A stretch of 64,000 nucleotides of DNA from Bryoerythrophyllum caledonicum. Its lineage: Eukaryota; Streptophyta; Bryopsida; Pottiales; Pottiaceae. Shown here piece after piece: positions 22,385-33,499 of the stretch. The translations under genes were made by a program, and so were the position numbers. The stretch spans positions 41,577,158 through 41,641,157 of the forward strand of contig OZ020514.1 in assembly GCA_963971425.1 (NCBI GenBank), written 5' to 3'. The notes beneath the pieces are model-generated. The model did no database searches and was not told the DNA's origin. It saw nothing but the letters and a program-made list of their open reading frames with translations. Within the stretch, counting starts at the first letter, position 1. Each line of letters opens with the position of its first letter.

Positions 22385-24300
22385 AATGAATAGCGTATTT
22401 ATCACAAATTGTACAGATTCGTCATTCGTTATATGATACTGAAGGCGTAGGGTTTAGGGCTCCTGGGTGAGAGTATGGATTTTACCTTTCAGCCATTGCT
22501 TATGAACCTTAATCCTAGACAAATTCTGCTGGAACTAGACTTCTTGCAACAACAATTACAAACCCACACACAAAATCAATCAAAGTAGCACATGGAAACC
22601 AAAACATTGAAATCTTTCACATTGAAATCAACACTTTGAAATGGGCACATTGAAATTCAGCACTTTGAAATAAACACATTGAATTCAGCACATTGAAACA
22701 ATGACATTGAAACCAGCACATTCAAACTAGCAGAAAGTAGCACATTTACACTAGCACAAACCAGCACATTTAAAGTAGCACAATAAATATCCACAAACCA
22801 CCACAAAACCACCACATTCAAATCACCACATTCAAATCATCACATTCAAACCAGCACATTGAAACCAATACACACTCTCATCTACGTGGTGACACATACA
22901 TCAAAAGCAATGCTACACATATATTATGTTTCAACACATCATATCAAAAGCAAAACTACACAAATATCAAAAGAAATGCAAGACTGAATGAATGCACTTA
23001 CCTTTAAAACTCAGAAATCCGACTGGAAAAGCTGGAAGTCTTGTTACTTGTTCACGTCAATCCTCCACGCACGGCCGTTTCAGACTCTACGTGCTCACAG
23101 AAACTCACAGAAACTCACACACACTCACAGAAACTCACACACGCTCACAGAAACTCACACACACTCACAGAAATTCACACACTCACAGAAACTCACACAA
23201 ACTCACACACGCTCACAAAAACTCACACACACTCGCTGAAACTCACACAAACTCACACAAACTCACACAAACTCTCACAAACTCACACAAACTCTCACAA
23301 ATCTCACACAATCTCACGCAAACAGCCCTAAACTCTGGCGCTACAGTGTACACGAAGTCACACAACAATAAATCGCACGTCCTACAAACCCTATGCGCAG
23401 GAAACCCTAGACTCCAGAAATTGCACGCGGAACCTATACGGAGCGCTACAGTGTAAAAACATAACAATCCCTGTAGATAACGAAACTAACACAAACCAAC
23501 GCATCAATTCACAAAACTCACAAAACATCAACGCCTGGAAGTACACGGAAAACCTGGACTGCAACGAAAAGAATAGAAAAATGGCTCGCGCCACGACTTC
23601 GTGGGGAAGTTTCTGGGCCACCTAAAGCCGTGAGGGTCGAAACCTTGTGGCCGTTTGGTGGTCCCGAGATACCCTCGGGATACCCTTTGCGATATTGGGG
23701 TGTAACTCCCGGGTATTATGCCGGATGCTCCACAAATCCTAAACCTTCGTTACTGATACCCGGACTTTTAAGAAGCCAATTTAATTTTACCAGAATAAGT
23801 TCAAGATAGTACGTGCATGTAGTATTTCTGTACTCGTAAATTTCCAACACAATTTTTCGGAGCCATTAACACTACAATTTTGCATATTTTGGGGCAACGA
23901 ACACGTAGCAAAAGGAAAGTGATTATTTCCAATTTCATTCGTATGATCTCAATTAAAACTTCTAAATTGACATTTTCTCAATAATACACAAACTTAAATT
24001 GGACGAAAGTGAACGTTTATAGTATTTAGTGTTTAGTTTTCTTTCATGGTTTTAGTGGATCAGCTGGCTTTCACTTCACTCGATTTCAATTTTTGCATTA
24101 CACAAGGAGTAAATTCATTACCATCGATATATATAAGTTCCTCCTACACCAATTATTAGGTGAAGCACACTTAAGAGAGTTTTAAAGCTACGATTTTAAG
24201 ATTCTATTACTTTGAATTCAAGTTTTGCTTTTTTATGAGTTTGATATTATTTTCTATGACAATCGAACAGACAATAAGTATGTTAAGACCACATCTTGCA
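22385..24300. other. Non-coding stretch with simple tandem repeats
   Basis: Contains a degenerate ~14-17-nt minisatellite of CACATTGAAACCAG type (22617-22870) and a CTCACAGAAACTCACACA repeat (23094-23325). The long reading frames at 22988-23456 are by-products of the repeat. From 23.7 kb the sequence becomes AT-rich without recognisable genes. Confidence 0.6.
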
Positions 24301-24319
24301 ATTGTATAATTAAAAAATA

Positions 24320-24435
24320 AATGTCGGTGCACACTTTAGCTCTAATGGAGCTAAAGTGTGCGTATTTGCTTTATAGTTCCCTACATTTACTGATGGTGTA
24401 CACTTTAGCTCTAATAGAGCTAAATTGTGAATTTT
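24320..24435. repeat. ~70-bp dyad repeat, locus 1
   Basis: Two units of CACTTTAGCTCTAATGGAG followed by CTAAAGTGTG, 70 nt apart. The arms are those of the D palindrome but the centre differs (TCTAATGGA instead of TCGAGTCGA). Related units occur at 26.07 and 32.15 kb. Confidence 0.65.
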
Positions 24436-24491
24436 TTCTGTACTTTTCACTTCATTTTGCTTTTACTGTAACCGTACAAATACAGTTGTTA

Positions 24492-24875
24492 GAGCATCTC
24501 CACCCTGTCGGAGAATTTTCCACGCCAGCGGGAAGGTGCCCAAGTTTGAGATGAAGTGAGGGGGGTCACCCTTTTCCCCCCGCACCGTCCCCGAATTGGC
24601 CACTGTGAGGGAACGCCAGCGCCCAGCACTAACGCCATAGTAGGCTAATTTTTTGGAAGGTTTTTATTGATTTCTTTTAATTCCCTCGTGTAATTTCATG
24701 CTTGAACACATGCTCTCGGGGACTTTTGGTGTCCCCTGTACTTTTTGTAAATTTACTATTTAAAGGAACCGGCGCCGCCACTCCAGTGGGCTGGGACACC
24801 GGCCTAGGCCTCACGGAGTCGGCTTTACCGTGTTTATTCTTGCATTCCGGTCACTCGGCCCCGGTGGAGATTATC
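24492..24875. mobile_element. Short non-autonomous element with 13-bp terminal inverted repeats
   Basis: Begins GAGCATCTCCACC and ends GGTGGAGATTATC; the termini match at 11 of 13 positions as inverted repeats, with weaker similarity inward (CTGTCGGAG versus GGGCCGAG). A TTA precedes the left end, as in Harbinger target sites, but the right flank does not clearly repeat it. The interior is GC-rich in an AT-rich setting. GAGCATCTCC termini are typical of plant Tourist/Harbinger-like MITEs. Confidence 0.5.
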
Positions 24876-26060
24876 TTTTTCTAGTACATTATTTGTCAAC
24901 AAGTTGGCAACTAGTTTTAGCCACCATTGTCCTGAATATTATCCCTCATTCGTTCACCTACTACAGTTCATTTCGTAATAGCCCTCTATCAAAACTCTTC
25001 CCTAGCACACAATTTTGATACTTGATAAATAGTATAAGCTCAAAGTCTTCAGCCTACCGGTCGCCATGCATTTATTCTTCGTCTCATCTTCAACCTCAAT
25101 TTCATATCCTCTTATCCACAACTATTCTCATTCCCATCTCTTGCATTTTCTTTACATTATTTAATATTATCTAATGAATATTTAATGTGTAATCAAATAT
25201 TTAGCCAATAACTAATGACTTTGTAATGATTTTTTAGAGGATAATTCATGTATATTGGTATATCTGTAACTTTTATGCACAATTAAAGAATATTGGAATT
25301 TTATTTATTGAATGTTGGAAGTTTTAAAAGTATATTTATGATAGTTTATTAATATTTATGTATTTAATGATTATTTAAAGAGTATTAAATGCACTGTTAA
25401 TGAATAGTTAATGAATAGTGCATAAATTTCTAATGTAAAATTAATGTGTATTTGAATATTTAATGAGTATTTAATTAATATATACTGAATATGTAATGCA
25501 CATTGAATGCGTATTATGTGATGGATATCTAATGAGTATTTTACTTGTATTCCTATATTTATTGTATGTTTAAGTTTTTTCCTTTTCCAATATTCCTTTT
25601 TTTTCTCATTTTCGTTTCCAGAAGAATGTTCTTATATTTCTAGTCTTCTACTTGTAGTTTCATTTTCCCTCCATATTTAACATTCTACTTTGTCCAATTT
25701 TTTATATTTTCCTTTTGCTCCATACCTACGTCCGCTTATTCCCAAGCTCTTTCTTGCAAATTCTTCCTTTTCTACATGCACTCAACCCTTCTTTACTATG
25801 ATGCTCAAGATGTAATCAAATCATGATTAAGGTTCCCTACAGTAATTGTCCACAAGTAAAAAACTTTATGTTCTACTATTTACTAGGATTGACATTTAGT
25901 GTAGTAGTTGGCATTTAGTGTAATATAGTTTTGTCACTACACTTATTCTAAATTTTACAATTACTGTGTGCATTCCTATTTAGTTTCCACTTCTCTAGAA
26001 GCCATCTTCTGTATACTGGAGCTACATAGTGCATTTTGGCTTTCTAATCCACTCCATTTA
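24876..26060. other. AT-rich spacer without genes
   Basis: Dominated by loose repeats of AATGAGTATTTAAT type (25.1-25.56 kb) and T-rich tracts. No credible ORF or RNA gene seen. Confidence 0.5.
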
Positions 26061-26360
26061 GTGATGGTGCACAATTTAGCTCTAGAAGAGCTAATCTGTG
26101 CATATTATCTTTTTAGTTCACTGCACCTAGTGATGAGGCACACGTTAGCACGAGTGGAGCTAAAGTGTGTGCACACACTCCTTTTAGTTCACTACATGTA
26201 GTGATGGTCCACACCTCTGCTAAAAACCGATCTGATGTATGTGCAATGTGTATTTCCACTTCTACAAACAATCATTTTGAACTCCGTACTTCTCTTTATG
26301 GATAAGTATTTCACAAGTGGAATAGTAATCTTTTGAATTTTAAAAGGATTTTCATAATAT
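26060..26360. repeat. ~70-bp dyad repeat, locus 2, with shared flank
   Basis: Units at about 26066, 26141 and 26212 (e.g. ACGTTAGCACGAGTGGAG then CTAAAGTGTG), separated by sequence containing TTTTAGTTCACT and TAGTGATGG. The following 150 bases resemble 32340-32460, so loci 2 and 3 are copies of one ~300-bp sequence. Confidence 0.6.
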
Positions 26361-27600
26361 GTGGATCTAAATCTCCAATAGTAATATTAAAAAACAAAAA
26401 AATATGACGATCCCCTAGTTTTTAGTGGATATGAAGTCTAAGTATTCTTGGTACCCTAAATCAATAATATGTGACAATGTGAAAAATAGATGAATGAATA
26501 TGTAATCTTATTTTTCACTAGAAAAATAACATATTTTTTCACAATATCATTTGTTCTAATATTACTTCTATGTATTGAAAATACCACATTCCATATTGTG
26601 TCATAGCAAAAGGTTTTTTAGGTTGCTCGATGTGCCGGCAATCGAGAAGTTTCTCTTTTGGCTCGCATAACTTTTAATGAAGACGTTTATTGAGCAAATA
26701 AATTACTTATAAATATGCCTCTCATTGAGAAAATACATTACTTATAAATATGCCTCATTACTTTTATCATCCTTCTACAAAATTTTGAGAATTTAAAATA
26801 TAATTTGCGACCACTAGAACGTGCTCAAAAACTAATTATTCCATTTTTGCATGTATAAATAAATTCAAAATTACTTACATTACGAACATTAAATTATGCC
26901 TGATGCACTAAGTGATACACTTTGTATTAGTTATATTTTATATTTTGATTATCCTTTTTTTGTCATGAGGAGGTCTCTCCGTTTCTTATTTAAATCTTTT
27001 AATATTGTTCCACTCTCTATGTTTTACAAATGACAAAGTCTTCAATTTCACGTCAAAACATGAAATAAATTGTATATGGTCGAGAAATCTTCCATCTTTT
27101 CTGTCATGCTTAGATTGCCACACCCTAAAGTCATGAAAATACAATGTGAACTCAAGAATAAGATATTTTAATTGAAATATTAGTTTGCGCACATTTCAAG
27201 TCTTTGAGTACCTCTAAGTGGAAAGTAACCAATTTCAATTGCAAATCCAGACCATGGGGACATTGGGATTCTTGCCAAAGAATGCACATTCTAAATTGAT
27301 GACGAAATAGTTACATGACGCACATTTTTAAAACCCCAAAGAAATGATGTCCAAAGCATGTTTGAATACATTTGTTTTGGCTAAAAATACACGTGCACAT
27401 ATAATATGTTTTTTTGTTTTTTTAAATGCTACTCGTCTGTTAAGGTCTTTGATTTCAACATAATAGATAAGTCCTATTTGGATTGTAATAAAAACTATTT
27501 CTAATCATCTCAATATCTTCTCCACATTACCCTATACCTTAGTTGAATTCTCAATATCATGAATCTTCAAAGTATTATTATATTGAAATGAATTGACATC
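26361..27600. other. AT-rich non-coding stretch
   Basis: No ORF above background, no repeat array and no recognised element. Confidence 0.45.
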
Positions 27601-27619
27601 AGAAGATATCACCTAAACC

Positions 27620-27725
27620 AAGGATCCTAAACCGTGAACCCTAAACCTGAACCTAAATTCCAAACCCTAAACCCGAAACTCCAAACCCTAAACCTAAACC
27701 TAAACCTATCCAAAACCCTGAGCAT
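27620..27725. repeat. Degenerate telomere-like heptamer tract
   Basis: About ten copies of CCTAAA/CCCTAAA variants, i.e. the Arabidopsis-type telomere repeat in degenerate form. It lies within the interval that separates the two arrays of element D. Confidence 0.7.
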
Positions 27726-27879
27726 TACCCTAAAACCGTGTATATAACTCGCATGTGCGAGTATATTCGAGGTATTGACCTTTCCTTATCTTAGTCAACC
27801 GGGAAGTAGTTGATTCAGTTTCCCGCTAAGATTTCGAATTTGCACTTTTTAGGGGCTGTGAAAAAGTCCCCCCCCGCCA

Positions 27880-28330
27880 ATTCTGAAGTTTCCTCCCGCC
27901 AATTCTGAAACGTTCGTGTGTCCGTGAGTGACCTCGCCGATACTCGAAAACTTTCTTCATTTGTTTCCTTCTCGCTTTGGTTGTTGTGCAAGGTTGTTGT
28001 GGAGAGGCTTGGAGGTAGTACGACTGTCGGAGCTTGAAGAGGGCAACACCTATAGGTTGCGCACGGTTGAGCAGGTGAGGCAACAACGTACTGGTTGTCT
28101 TCTTCATAAGGTACACAATGTATACTTCTTGCATTCTCGGTGCATAGTCTCTAGCAATTAGGATGTGACAGTGTGTAGGGTTATTGCGCTGGTTCCAGCT
28201 GCTACTGTGATTTTGAAGCATCAGTGAGAGTTTCTTGACGACTAACGGAAAGATTTGGGTTGTAGTATGTAGAGAGTCAGATTGATAGGCGGAAGAGTTT
28301 CCCCATACGAATCCCGACAAAGGCGCCGAG
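27880..28330 (+). other. Possible untranslated first exon region of the D DUF7869 gene
   Basis: Less AT-rich than its surroundings, with several GT and AG splice-like sites and open frames on both strands that resemble nothing I know. It ends just before the palindrome array at 28340. A 5' leader or the native left side of the divergent promoter is plausible; coding potential is not supported. Confidence 0.3.
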
Positions 28331-28339
28331 AATCGCGGA

Positions 28340-28860
28340 AGGACAGTTTAGCTCGACTCGAGCTAATATGTCTTACGTTCTTTCGAAGGACAGTTTAGCT
28401 CGACTCGAGCTAAACTGTCGGTCAATATCATTATTGTCAGTTTAGCTCGAGTCGAGCTAAACTGTCCTTCGATCGAAGGTAAGACAGTTTAGCTCGAGTC
28501 GAGCTAAACTATCGATTCAATATTGTAGGACAGTGCAGCTCGTATGTAGCTAAACTGTCCTACTATAATGTTTTGACACTTTAGCTCGACTCGAGCTAAA
28601 CTGTCTTACCTTCTTTCAAAAGACAGTTTATCTCGACTCGAGCTAAACTGATCTACCTTATTTTCTATGTCTTTTTAACTCGACTCCGGATAAAATTACA
28701 TTGCGTCTTATAGTCATTAAATCAGGTCGGATCGGGCCAAATTGTCACTGTCGAGGGTGAGATTATTTCATATTCGGATTAAAACTAATCGCATTAAATT
28801 TTCTACTTGTCATATAATACCGCATCAGTTTACCTCGAGTCGAGCTAAATTTTCCTGTTC
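28340..28860. promoter_or_regulatory. Palindrome array upstream of the D DUF7869 gene
   Basis: D palindromes at about 28346, 28390, 28438, 28482, 28532, 28573 and 28622, spaced 41-50 nt, then degenerate copies at about 28674 and 28829. Arms are extended to ACAGTTTAGC...GCTAAACTGT. The array ends about 150 nt before the ATG at 29009. Confidence 0.85.
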
Positions 28861-29008
28861 TTTAATGTCAATTCACTTGTATCAAATGTATTTTCAAGCG
28901 CCAGACTTTACCTCTTCATATGCTTCTTCATTGATGTCTATTCCTACAAGGTATTCACCTATTCTTATTTGGCAGGGTTATTTAATATTTACCTCATTGG
29001 AATGCAGA

Positions 29009-31840
29009 ATGTCGTCTTCGGAGGACGACGATGTTCATGTTGACGCTCCCGTGAACCCTGACCTTCCTGAGTTTGATGTTATTCCTCGCCGTCTCTGGGT
29101 CGGGATGACTGTTTCGCTTCACAATGGTTCGGGTGTTCGCGTTGCAGAGGGGTTGGTTCGCAATGTCCGGTCCAGTGCAATTCTAGGTTCCTCTGGTCAT
29201 CTTGGGGATTCGAATGTTGTAGTACAAGTGTCCAGTACTTTTGTTCTGGAGGAAGCTCCTGATGAGTGGAGGTACTCGTTTAAGTCCTGGCCTATTCAAC
29301 AAGTCTTCTTAAACAGTGTGAGTCTCTTCCATCATTGCCTTAGGGATGTTTACAATGTTTGGTTGGTTGAGCGTAACAGACCTCTAGGTGGGAGCTCCCG
29401 TTCTTACGACAATTCCTCAAGCAATACACGTCCAACAGTGTCCAGGAATGCTGAATTTCTCATGACCCCTCTTTCCATTAACGCAGTTGCGAGCAATAGT
29501 TGTTGCAGTGAGAACTGTGTACAACACTATCCTAGAGATAAAATAAAAGTCCTTCGGATGCGCTTCTACTGTGAGACCATTGTGCAGTTTAGAAATCATA
29601 TCAAACTCGACGTTCATAGACAGTTTCATAGAAACTCTTCGGGTAGGAAGGTTGTGACCCTAGAGGGTGTGGACGTTTGTGCCCACGCTTGGATGAAAAT
29701 CATGGGTGTAAGTTCGAGTACTTTCTATCGGAATGCGAAGGACGCTGCCGCTGGTCATGCGGCTCAACACCATGGGAATACCGGTTTGCGTAAGCCTAGA
29801 GGTCATACGGTTGTGGCTACTGCCGCTCTTGGAGCCATTCTCGATAGACATGCGGACCACATGCCTCACAAGTCCCGTGTTCTCCCATCTGGTGAGAAGG
29901 TTGTGGCAAAGGTCCTTCCTGCAAGTTTTAAGTGGAAGGATCGGATACCGCTTCTTGATGATCATCTCGCTGATTGTGGATTGCCGCCAATCTCAACCTC
30001 AAGCTTGAGTAAGATTCGGCGAGTGAGCTTTCTTGAGTACTATGCCAAGAGAGGTGGAGACAACTTCGCCCGTTGTTCTACGTGTGACAAATACCAGGAT
30101 CTGAAGAAGCTTACTCAACTTGGAACACAAGCATCGCTGCTATGGCAAAAGAAGATGCAGGTTCACATCGATTATGCCTTCTCACATCGGGACTTGTACT
30201 ACCTGAACCGATTTCGATCAAAGTCGTCGCCCCAGGAGGTTCTTACCATCATGCATGATAAGATGGATCACTCAAAGACCACGTCCCCGGTTTTTTCACA
30301 TATAACAAAGCACTTAGATGGGCTTATGAAGTTGCCTCTTGCAATCACAGGCATGCTTGCCCATGGTCATGTGGACCAACGTTACGCCCATTACGGCCTT
30401 GATTTATACTCCCATGATGCCAATTACACGGTTGGGTCGTTCGCAAAACTATTGCGTGACTTGGAGGCGCCTCTGAAGTCATCGTCCCGGCAACTCTTTC
30501 CTGAATCTTGCTCTCATCCATTGTATGCGGCCGTGTTACGGGGTGCAGAGATGTGTTTGGATCCATTAGGGCCGATTCCTGATATCCCAGTTCCTCGGAG
30601 GCCTTTGCCACCAATATTGAACGTGCAAATGGACAATGCTGTTGGTGATAACAAAAATAGATTTGTTTTCTGTTTTTGGTCTCTTCTTGTTGCAAAACGC
30701 ATCTTCCGCGAGGTATATGTTAATTTTATGCTAGTTGGTCATACACATGATGATATAGATGCATTATTTGGACGTTGGAGTATGACACTGAGGAATGAGA
30801 GTTTTCCAACCATTCCTTTGCTCATGAGGTCGTTCATGAGAAATGAGAGTGTTCCCACAATCCCGCATCTCATTCAAGAGGTTCCTGACTCTAAGAAGTT
30901 CATTGGGGATATGATTGCGGACGGTGATGAAGCTTTGCAGGGTCATACGAAGGCTCATCAGTTCAAGTCTTATGTGGACTCAAGTGGTTGTCCGGTAATG
31001 AAGTATAAAATCCTTTGCCATGATGAGGATTGGCTTCCTAAGGGAGGAGAAGGTAGTGGCATCAAATTGTGGAAGGAGGATTCTGAAGGGAGGTCTTTAT
31101 GGCCTCGCGGAGAACCTGATGCATTGAAGCCTTCTACGATGCGGCATCTCCATGAAGTGGTGAAGGGACTTTCAGGATTCATCGATCACTGGGAGCAATC
31201 ATCGCGGGAGTCTGTTGAAGCCCGTTCGCATTTTGAGCCGCTATCGTATTATTGGCACGATGTGAGAGATGCTCTAACACTTCCAATGGATACACCGATA
31301 TCATTGGAAGATGACTTTTGGCCAATGACGCGAATTGCCCATGCCATTGAAGATGAGTTCTCAGCGGAGGATGAGGTTCGCGAGGAGTACCGTGAAGATG
31401 AGCATTTTGTTGGCCAGAGACGCGATCGTCCACCTCCTTCTTTTAGAGTTGGTCGTGATCTTTTTGCTGGCTATTTTGTTGCATTGCGGCCTTGTGATGG
31501 GGACGAGCGCCCATTTTGGATTGCCCAAGCGGTTTCAGATCCTAATTCTAATCCGAATATGCCAAACACCGTGCGTATCCAATTCTACCACCCTATATCG
31601 CGGGATCGGGATGTTCTGAAGTTCTACAAAGATTGGGATACTGATAGCAACCTTCGTTGGACAATTGAAAAGGGGATAGCCATAACGTTGGAGAGTACCG
31701 ATTCAATCTTGACAGCATGGAAACCTAGGTCTTCAAAGAGGGATGGAGGTCATGTGCAAGATTCAACTACAAAAATTCCGAAGGGGCAAGTAGCGATTAT
31801 CAAGGCCTCTTTGGAAGCACTTGCCAGGTCCGAGTCGTAG
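29009..31840 (+). CDS. Intact DUF7869-type protein of element D (943 aa), candidate transposase/integrase
   Basis: The frame opens at 28742, but its first 89 codons run through the palindrome array. ATG 29009 begins MSSSEDDD and is the better start; a short overlapping uORF begins at 29002. Domains: SH3/Tudor-like region about residues 25-110 (GMTVSLHNGSG); Cys-rich patch near residue 165 (CCSENC); GVDVC and HGNTG near 215-255; C-x2-C at 356-359 (CSTCDKYQ); D-K-M-D at 417-420; Q-M-D-N-x4-D-N-K-N-R at 540-551; GHTHDDID at 577-584; a C-terminal region (about 690-943) absent from the B copy. The conserved Asp residues suggest an RNase H-like or other metal-dependent catalytic core, by inference only. 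No internal stop and no intron in the CDS, whereas the B homologue has at least one intron. Divergent from the fusion gene at 21076. Confidence 0.85.
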   Translation: MSSSEDDDVHVDAPVNPDLPEFDVIPRRLWVGMTVSLHNGSGVRVAEGLVRNVRSSAILGSSGHLGDSNVVVQVSSTFVLEEAPDEWRYSFKSWPIQQVFLNSVSLFHHCLRDVYNVWLVERNRPLGGSSRSYDNSSSNTRPTVSRNAEFLMTPLSINAVASNSCCSENCVQHYPRDKIKVLRMRFYCETIVQFRNHIKLDVHRQFHRNSSGRKVVTLEGVDVCAHAWMKIMGVSSSTFYRNAKDAAAGHAAQHHGNTGLRKPRGHTVVATAALGAILDRHADHMPHKSRVLPSGEKVVAKVLPASFKWKDRIPLLDDHLADCGLPPISTSSLSKIRRVSFLEYYAKRGGDNFARCSTCDKYQDLKKLTQLGTQASLLWQKKMQVHIDYAFSHRDLYYLNRFRSKSSPQEVLTIMHDKMDHSKTTSPVFSHITKHLDGLMKLPLAITGMLAHGHVDQRYAHYGLDLYSHDANYTVGSFAKLLRDLEAPLKSSSRQLFPESCSHPLYAAVLRGAEMCLDPLGPIPDIPVPRRPLPPILNVQMDNAVGDNKNRFVFCFWSLLVAKRIFREVYVNFMLVGHTHDDIDALFGRWSMTLRNESFPTIPLLMRSFMRNESVPTIPHLIQEVPDSKKFIGDMIADGDEALQGHTKAHQFKSYVDSSGCPVMKYKILCHDEDWLPKGGEGSGIKLWKEDSEGRSLWPRGEPDALKPSTMRHLHEVVKGLSGFIDHWEQSSRESVEARSHFEPLSYYWHDVRDALTLPMDTPISLEDDFWPMTRIAHAIEDEFSAEDEVREEYREDEHFVGQRRDRPPPSFRVGRDLFAGYFVALRPCDGDERPFWIAQAVSDPNSNPNMPNTVRIQFYHPISRDRDVLKFYKDWDTDSNLRWTIEKGIAITLESTDSILTAWKPRSSKRDGGHVQDSTTKIPKGQVAIIKASLEALARSES

Positions 31841-32930
31841 TGGACTTAGATCAATGGACTTTCCTTTTCCAAGATTTTGGATTCTGATGCGTAATACTTC
31901 ATGTAGTATGGTTAGATCCATTGGTGCTGAGATTATAGACATCTGTATTTGTTTACACTATGTATGACTATTATATGTGATGCCAATGATTGCTATGAAA
32001 TATTCTCTCCATTATTTTTGCGTATCGGTGATAATTTGCAGTATGTTTTATTTTCTTTTTAAAATAACAATATGATAAATTGCTTCCAATCTTGAAACCA
32101 ATAATACCAGTAATTGTCTTCATGGTGAATGATAGAAAGTAAATGTTGAGTCGCACTTTAGCTCTAGTGGAGTTAAAGTGTGAGCAAATCTTCTTATTTA
32201 GTTCATTGTACTTAGTAATGGTGCGCACTTTAGGTCAAGTGGAGCTAGAGTGTGTGGAATTGCCTTTTTGAGTTCATTGCACCTCTAAGTGATGGGGACA
32301 CTTTAGTTCGAAGAGAGGTAGTGTGTATGCAATTTTTTTCCCACTTCTGAGCACCATCATTTGAAACTCGTTATATATTTTTAGCTAATGTGTATTCCAC
32401 AAGGAGAATTGAAATTCTTTTAAATAAAAAAAGGCTCATCAAAATGTGTTTAGCTAATTCTCTTACAAGTGGATATTTGTCCGTCAATTAGCTCACTTTT
32501 AGCTAAATTGGAGCATGGTGTTTATCCGGGTTAATAGGATCGAGTGTGAATATTTAGCTATTCATATTCAATGAACACATGTGGTATAAAAGGAGTGTCA
32601 ACTAATGTGTTCTTCTTTTCAATATTATAGTTAGATTCATAATGCAATGTTATCCGTAGTACTTATTTTTCTAGGGGTTTTTGTAGAAAACATTACCTCC
32701 CAATTTAATGGAAACTCATATCCCTCCATATTGTAGAAATTAGATGTGCACTTTAGCTCTTATGATCTACATGTGTTAATTTGGGAGTTGCTAAATCTCC
32801 CAAATAACGAATATGGTGTTCATTGGGTTTTGTGATATATCTGCCTCTACGAATCCCAAAACAATGAAGCGCAACATGTTGCTGAAGCGGCTTGCTCGCC
32901 TTTTTTGAGATAGATGCTATCTTATCGAGC
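31841..32930. other. 3' flank of element D
   Basis: AT-rich, no genes. It includes the third locus of ~70-bp dyad repeats and the likely right limit of D. The last ~150 bases lead into fragment B'. Confidence 0.4.
32145..32460. repeat. ~70-bp dyad repeat, locus 3
   Basis: Units at about 32152, 32223 and 32289, e.g. CACTTTAGCTCTAGTGGAG then TTAAAGTGTG, followed by a flank similar to that of locus 2 (CACTTCT...CATCATTTGAAACTC). Same strand orientation as locus 2. Confidence 0.6.
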
Positions 32931-33295
32931 CAGACGCTAATGAACGGATTACTCTTCTGATTGATCATTACTCCCTCCGTGATATCCTCAATGATCCTTT
33001 TAATGCAGTGCATCCTTCAATATTCACATACTCTCCCCCAGAGCACGCACTGCCTGGAGGACAGACGTATCTTCAGAGTATGTTGATTCCCTGGCTTTAG
33101 GGACTTCTTGAGTCCAGATTTAGCGTCCAGGATTACTACAGGCTGAACTCCGATTTGGGTCAGCGTTGTATTTTCCCGGGAACAGCCGTCCACAACAGAT
33201 ACCGAGAAGTCCGCTCTTCTTACCAAGAGGGCTACGACAAGCCAGGTTGTCTAGATGAAGCAATGGCCAAGTTGACAGTCACTCCCCCACCTTAG
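32930..33295 (+). pseudogene. Fragment B': C-terminal half of a first HAD-like domain
   Basis: Reads LLIDHYSLRDILND then FNAVHP, matching LLIDDSPEKNLLNG then FNAIHP in E and LLLHDCPYRNV then NAMHP in B. Motif IV has lost its second Asp (DH for DD). One TAG near 33098 interrupts it. The frame continues to a stop at about 33295. An intron-like stretch with an element-B palindrome (33511) follows. Confidence 0.55.
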
Positions 33296-33499
33296 AGAGC
33301 CATATTTTCTTAGAGGGCCTCACGGAAAGGCACCCACTTAAATTCACTGGACTCTCGCCCATCGTAAAACATTGATAAATGTTATAGACAATTTCATGTA
33401 ATTACTTTTATATATTCATCTCAAATTTTGGTGAACTAATTTTCTCTGTTTTATATTCCTCGCATATTTCATTTGAGTGGTTTGTTTCATATCCTTCTA

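Larger units (their letters stand above)
21160..22385. promoter_or_regulatory. Palindrome array upstream of the D fusion gene
   Basis: D palindromes at about 21166, 21488, 21846, 21988, then a regular series at 22038, 22088, 22142, 22196, 22250, 22302 and 22356. The last seven are 50-54 nt apart and separated by non-identical spacers that share fragments such as GTGCACAGAAAAGG. Many copies extend to CACTTTAGC...GCTAAAGTG. The array lies on the promoter side of the minus-strand gene beginning at 21076. Confidence 0.85.
14100..32120. mobile_element. Element D: apparently intact divergent two-gene element
   Basis: The least damaged member of the family. A minus-strand gene (21076 down to 15407) encodes ParB-like, conserved, coiled-coil and HAD modules. 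A plus-strand gene (29009-31840) encodes the DUF7869 protein. Between them are two arrays of the D palindrome TTAGCTCGAGTCGAGCTAA, at 21.2-22.4 kb and 28.3-28.9 kb, each next to the 5' end of one gene. The 22.4-28.3 kb interval also holds tandem repeats, a short inverted-repeat element and AT-rich DNA, probably later insertions that split a once compact divergent promoter. No internal stops were seen in either gene. Outer limits are estimates. Confidence 0.65.

Noticed and set aside
22988..23456. Overlapping Thr/His/Ser-rich ORFs
   Set aside because: Direct product of the CTCACAGAAACTCACACA repeat, open in several frames.
27826..28320. 164-aa minus-strand ORF next to the D array
   Set aside because: No recognisable domain and conflicts with likely leader sequence of the plus-strand gene; coding support is lacking.
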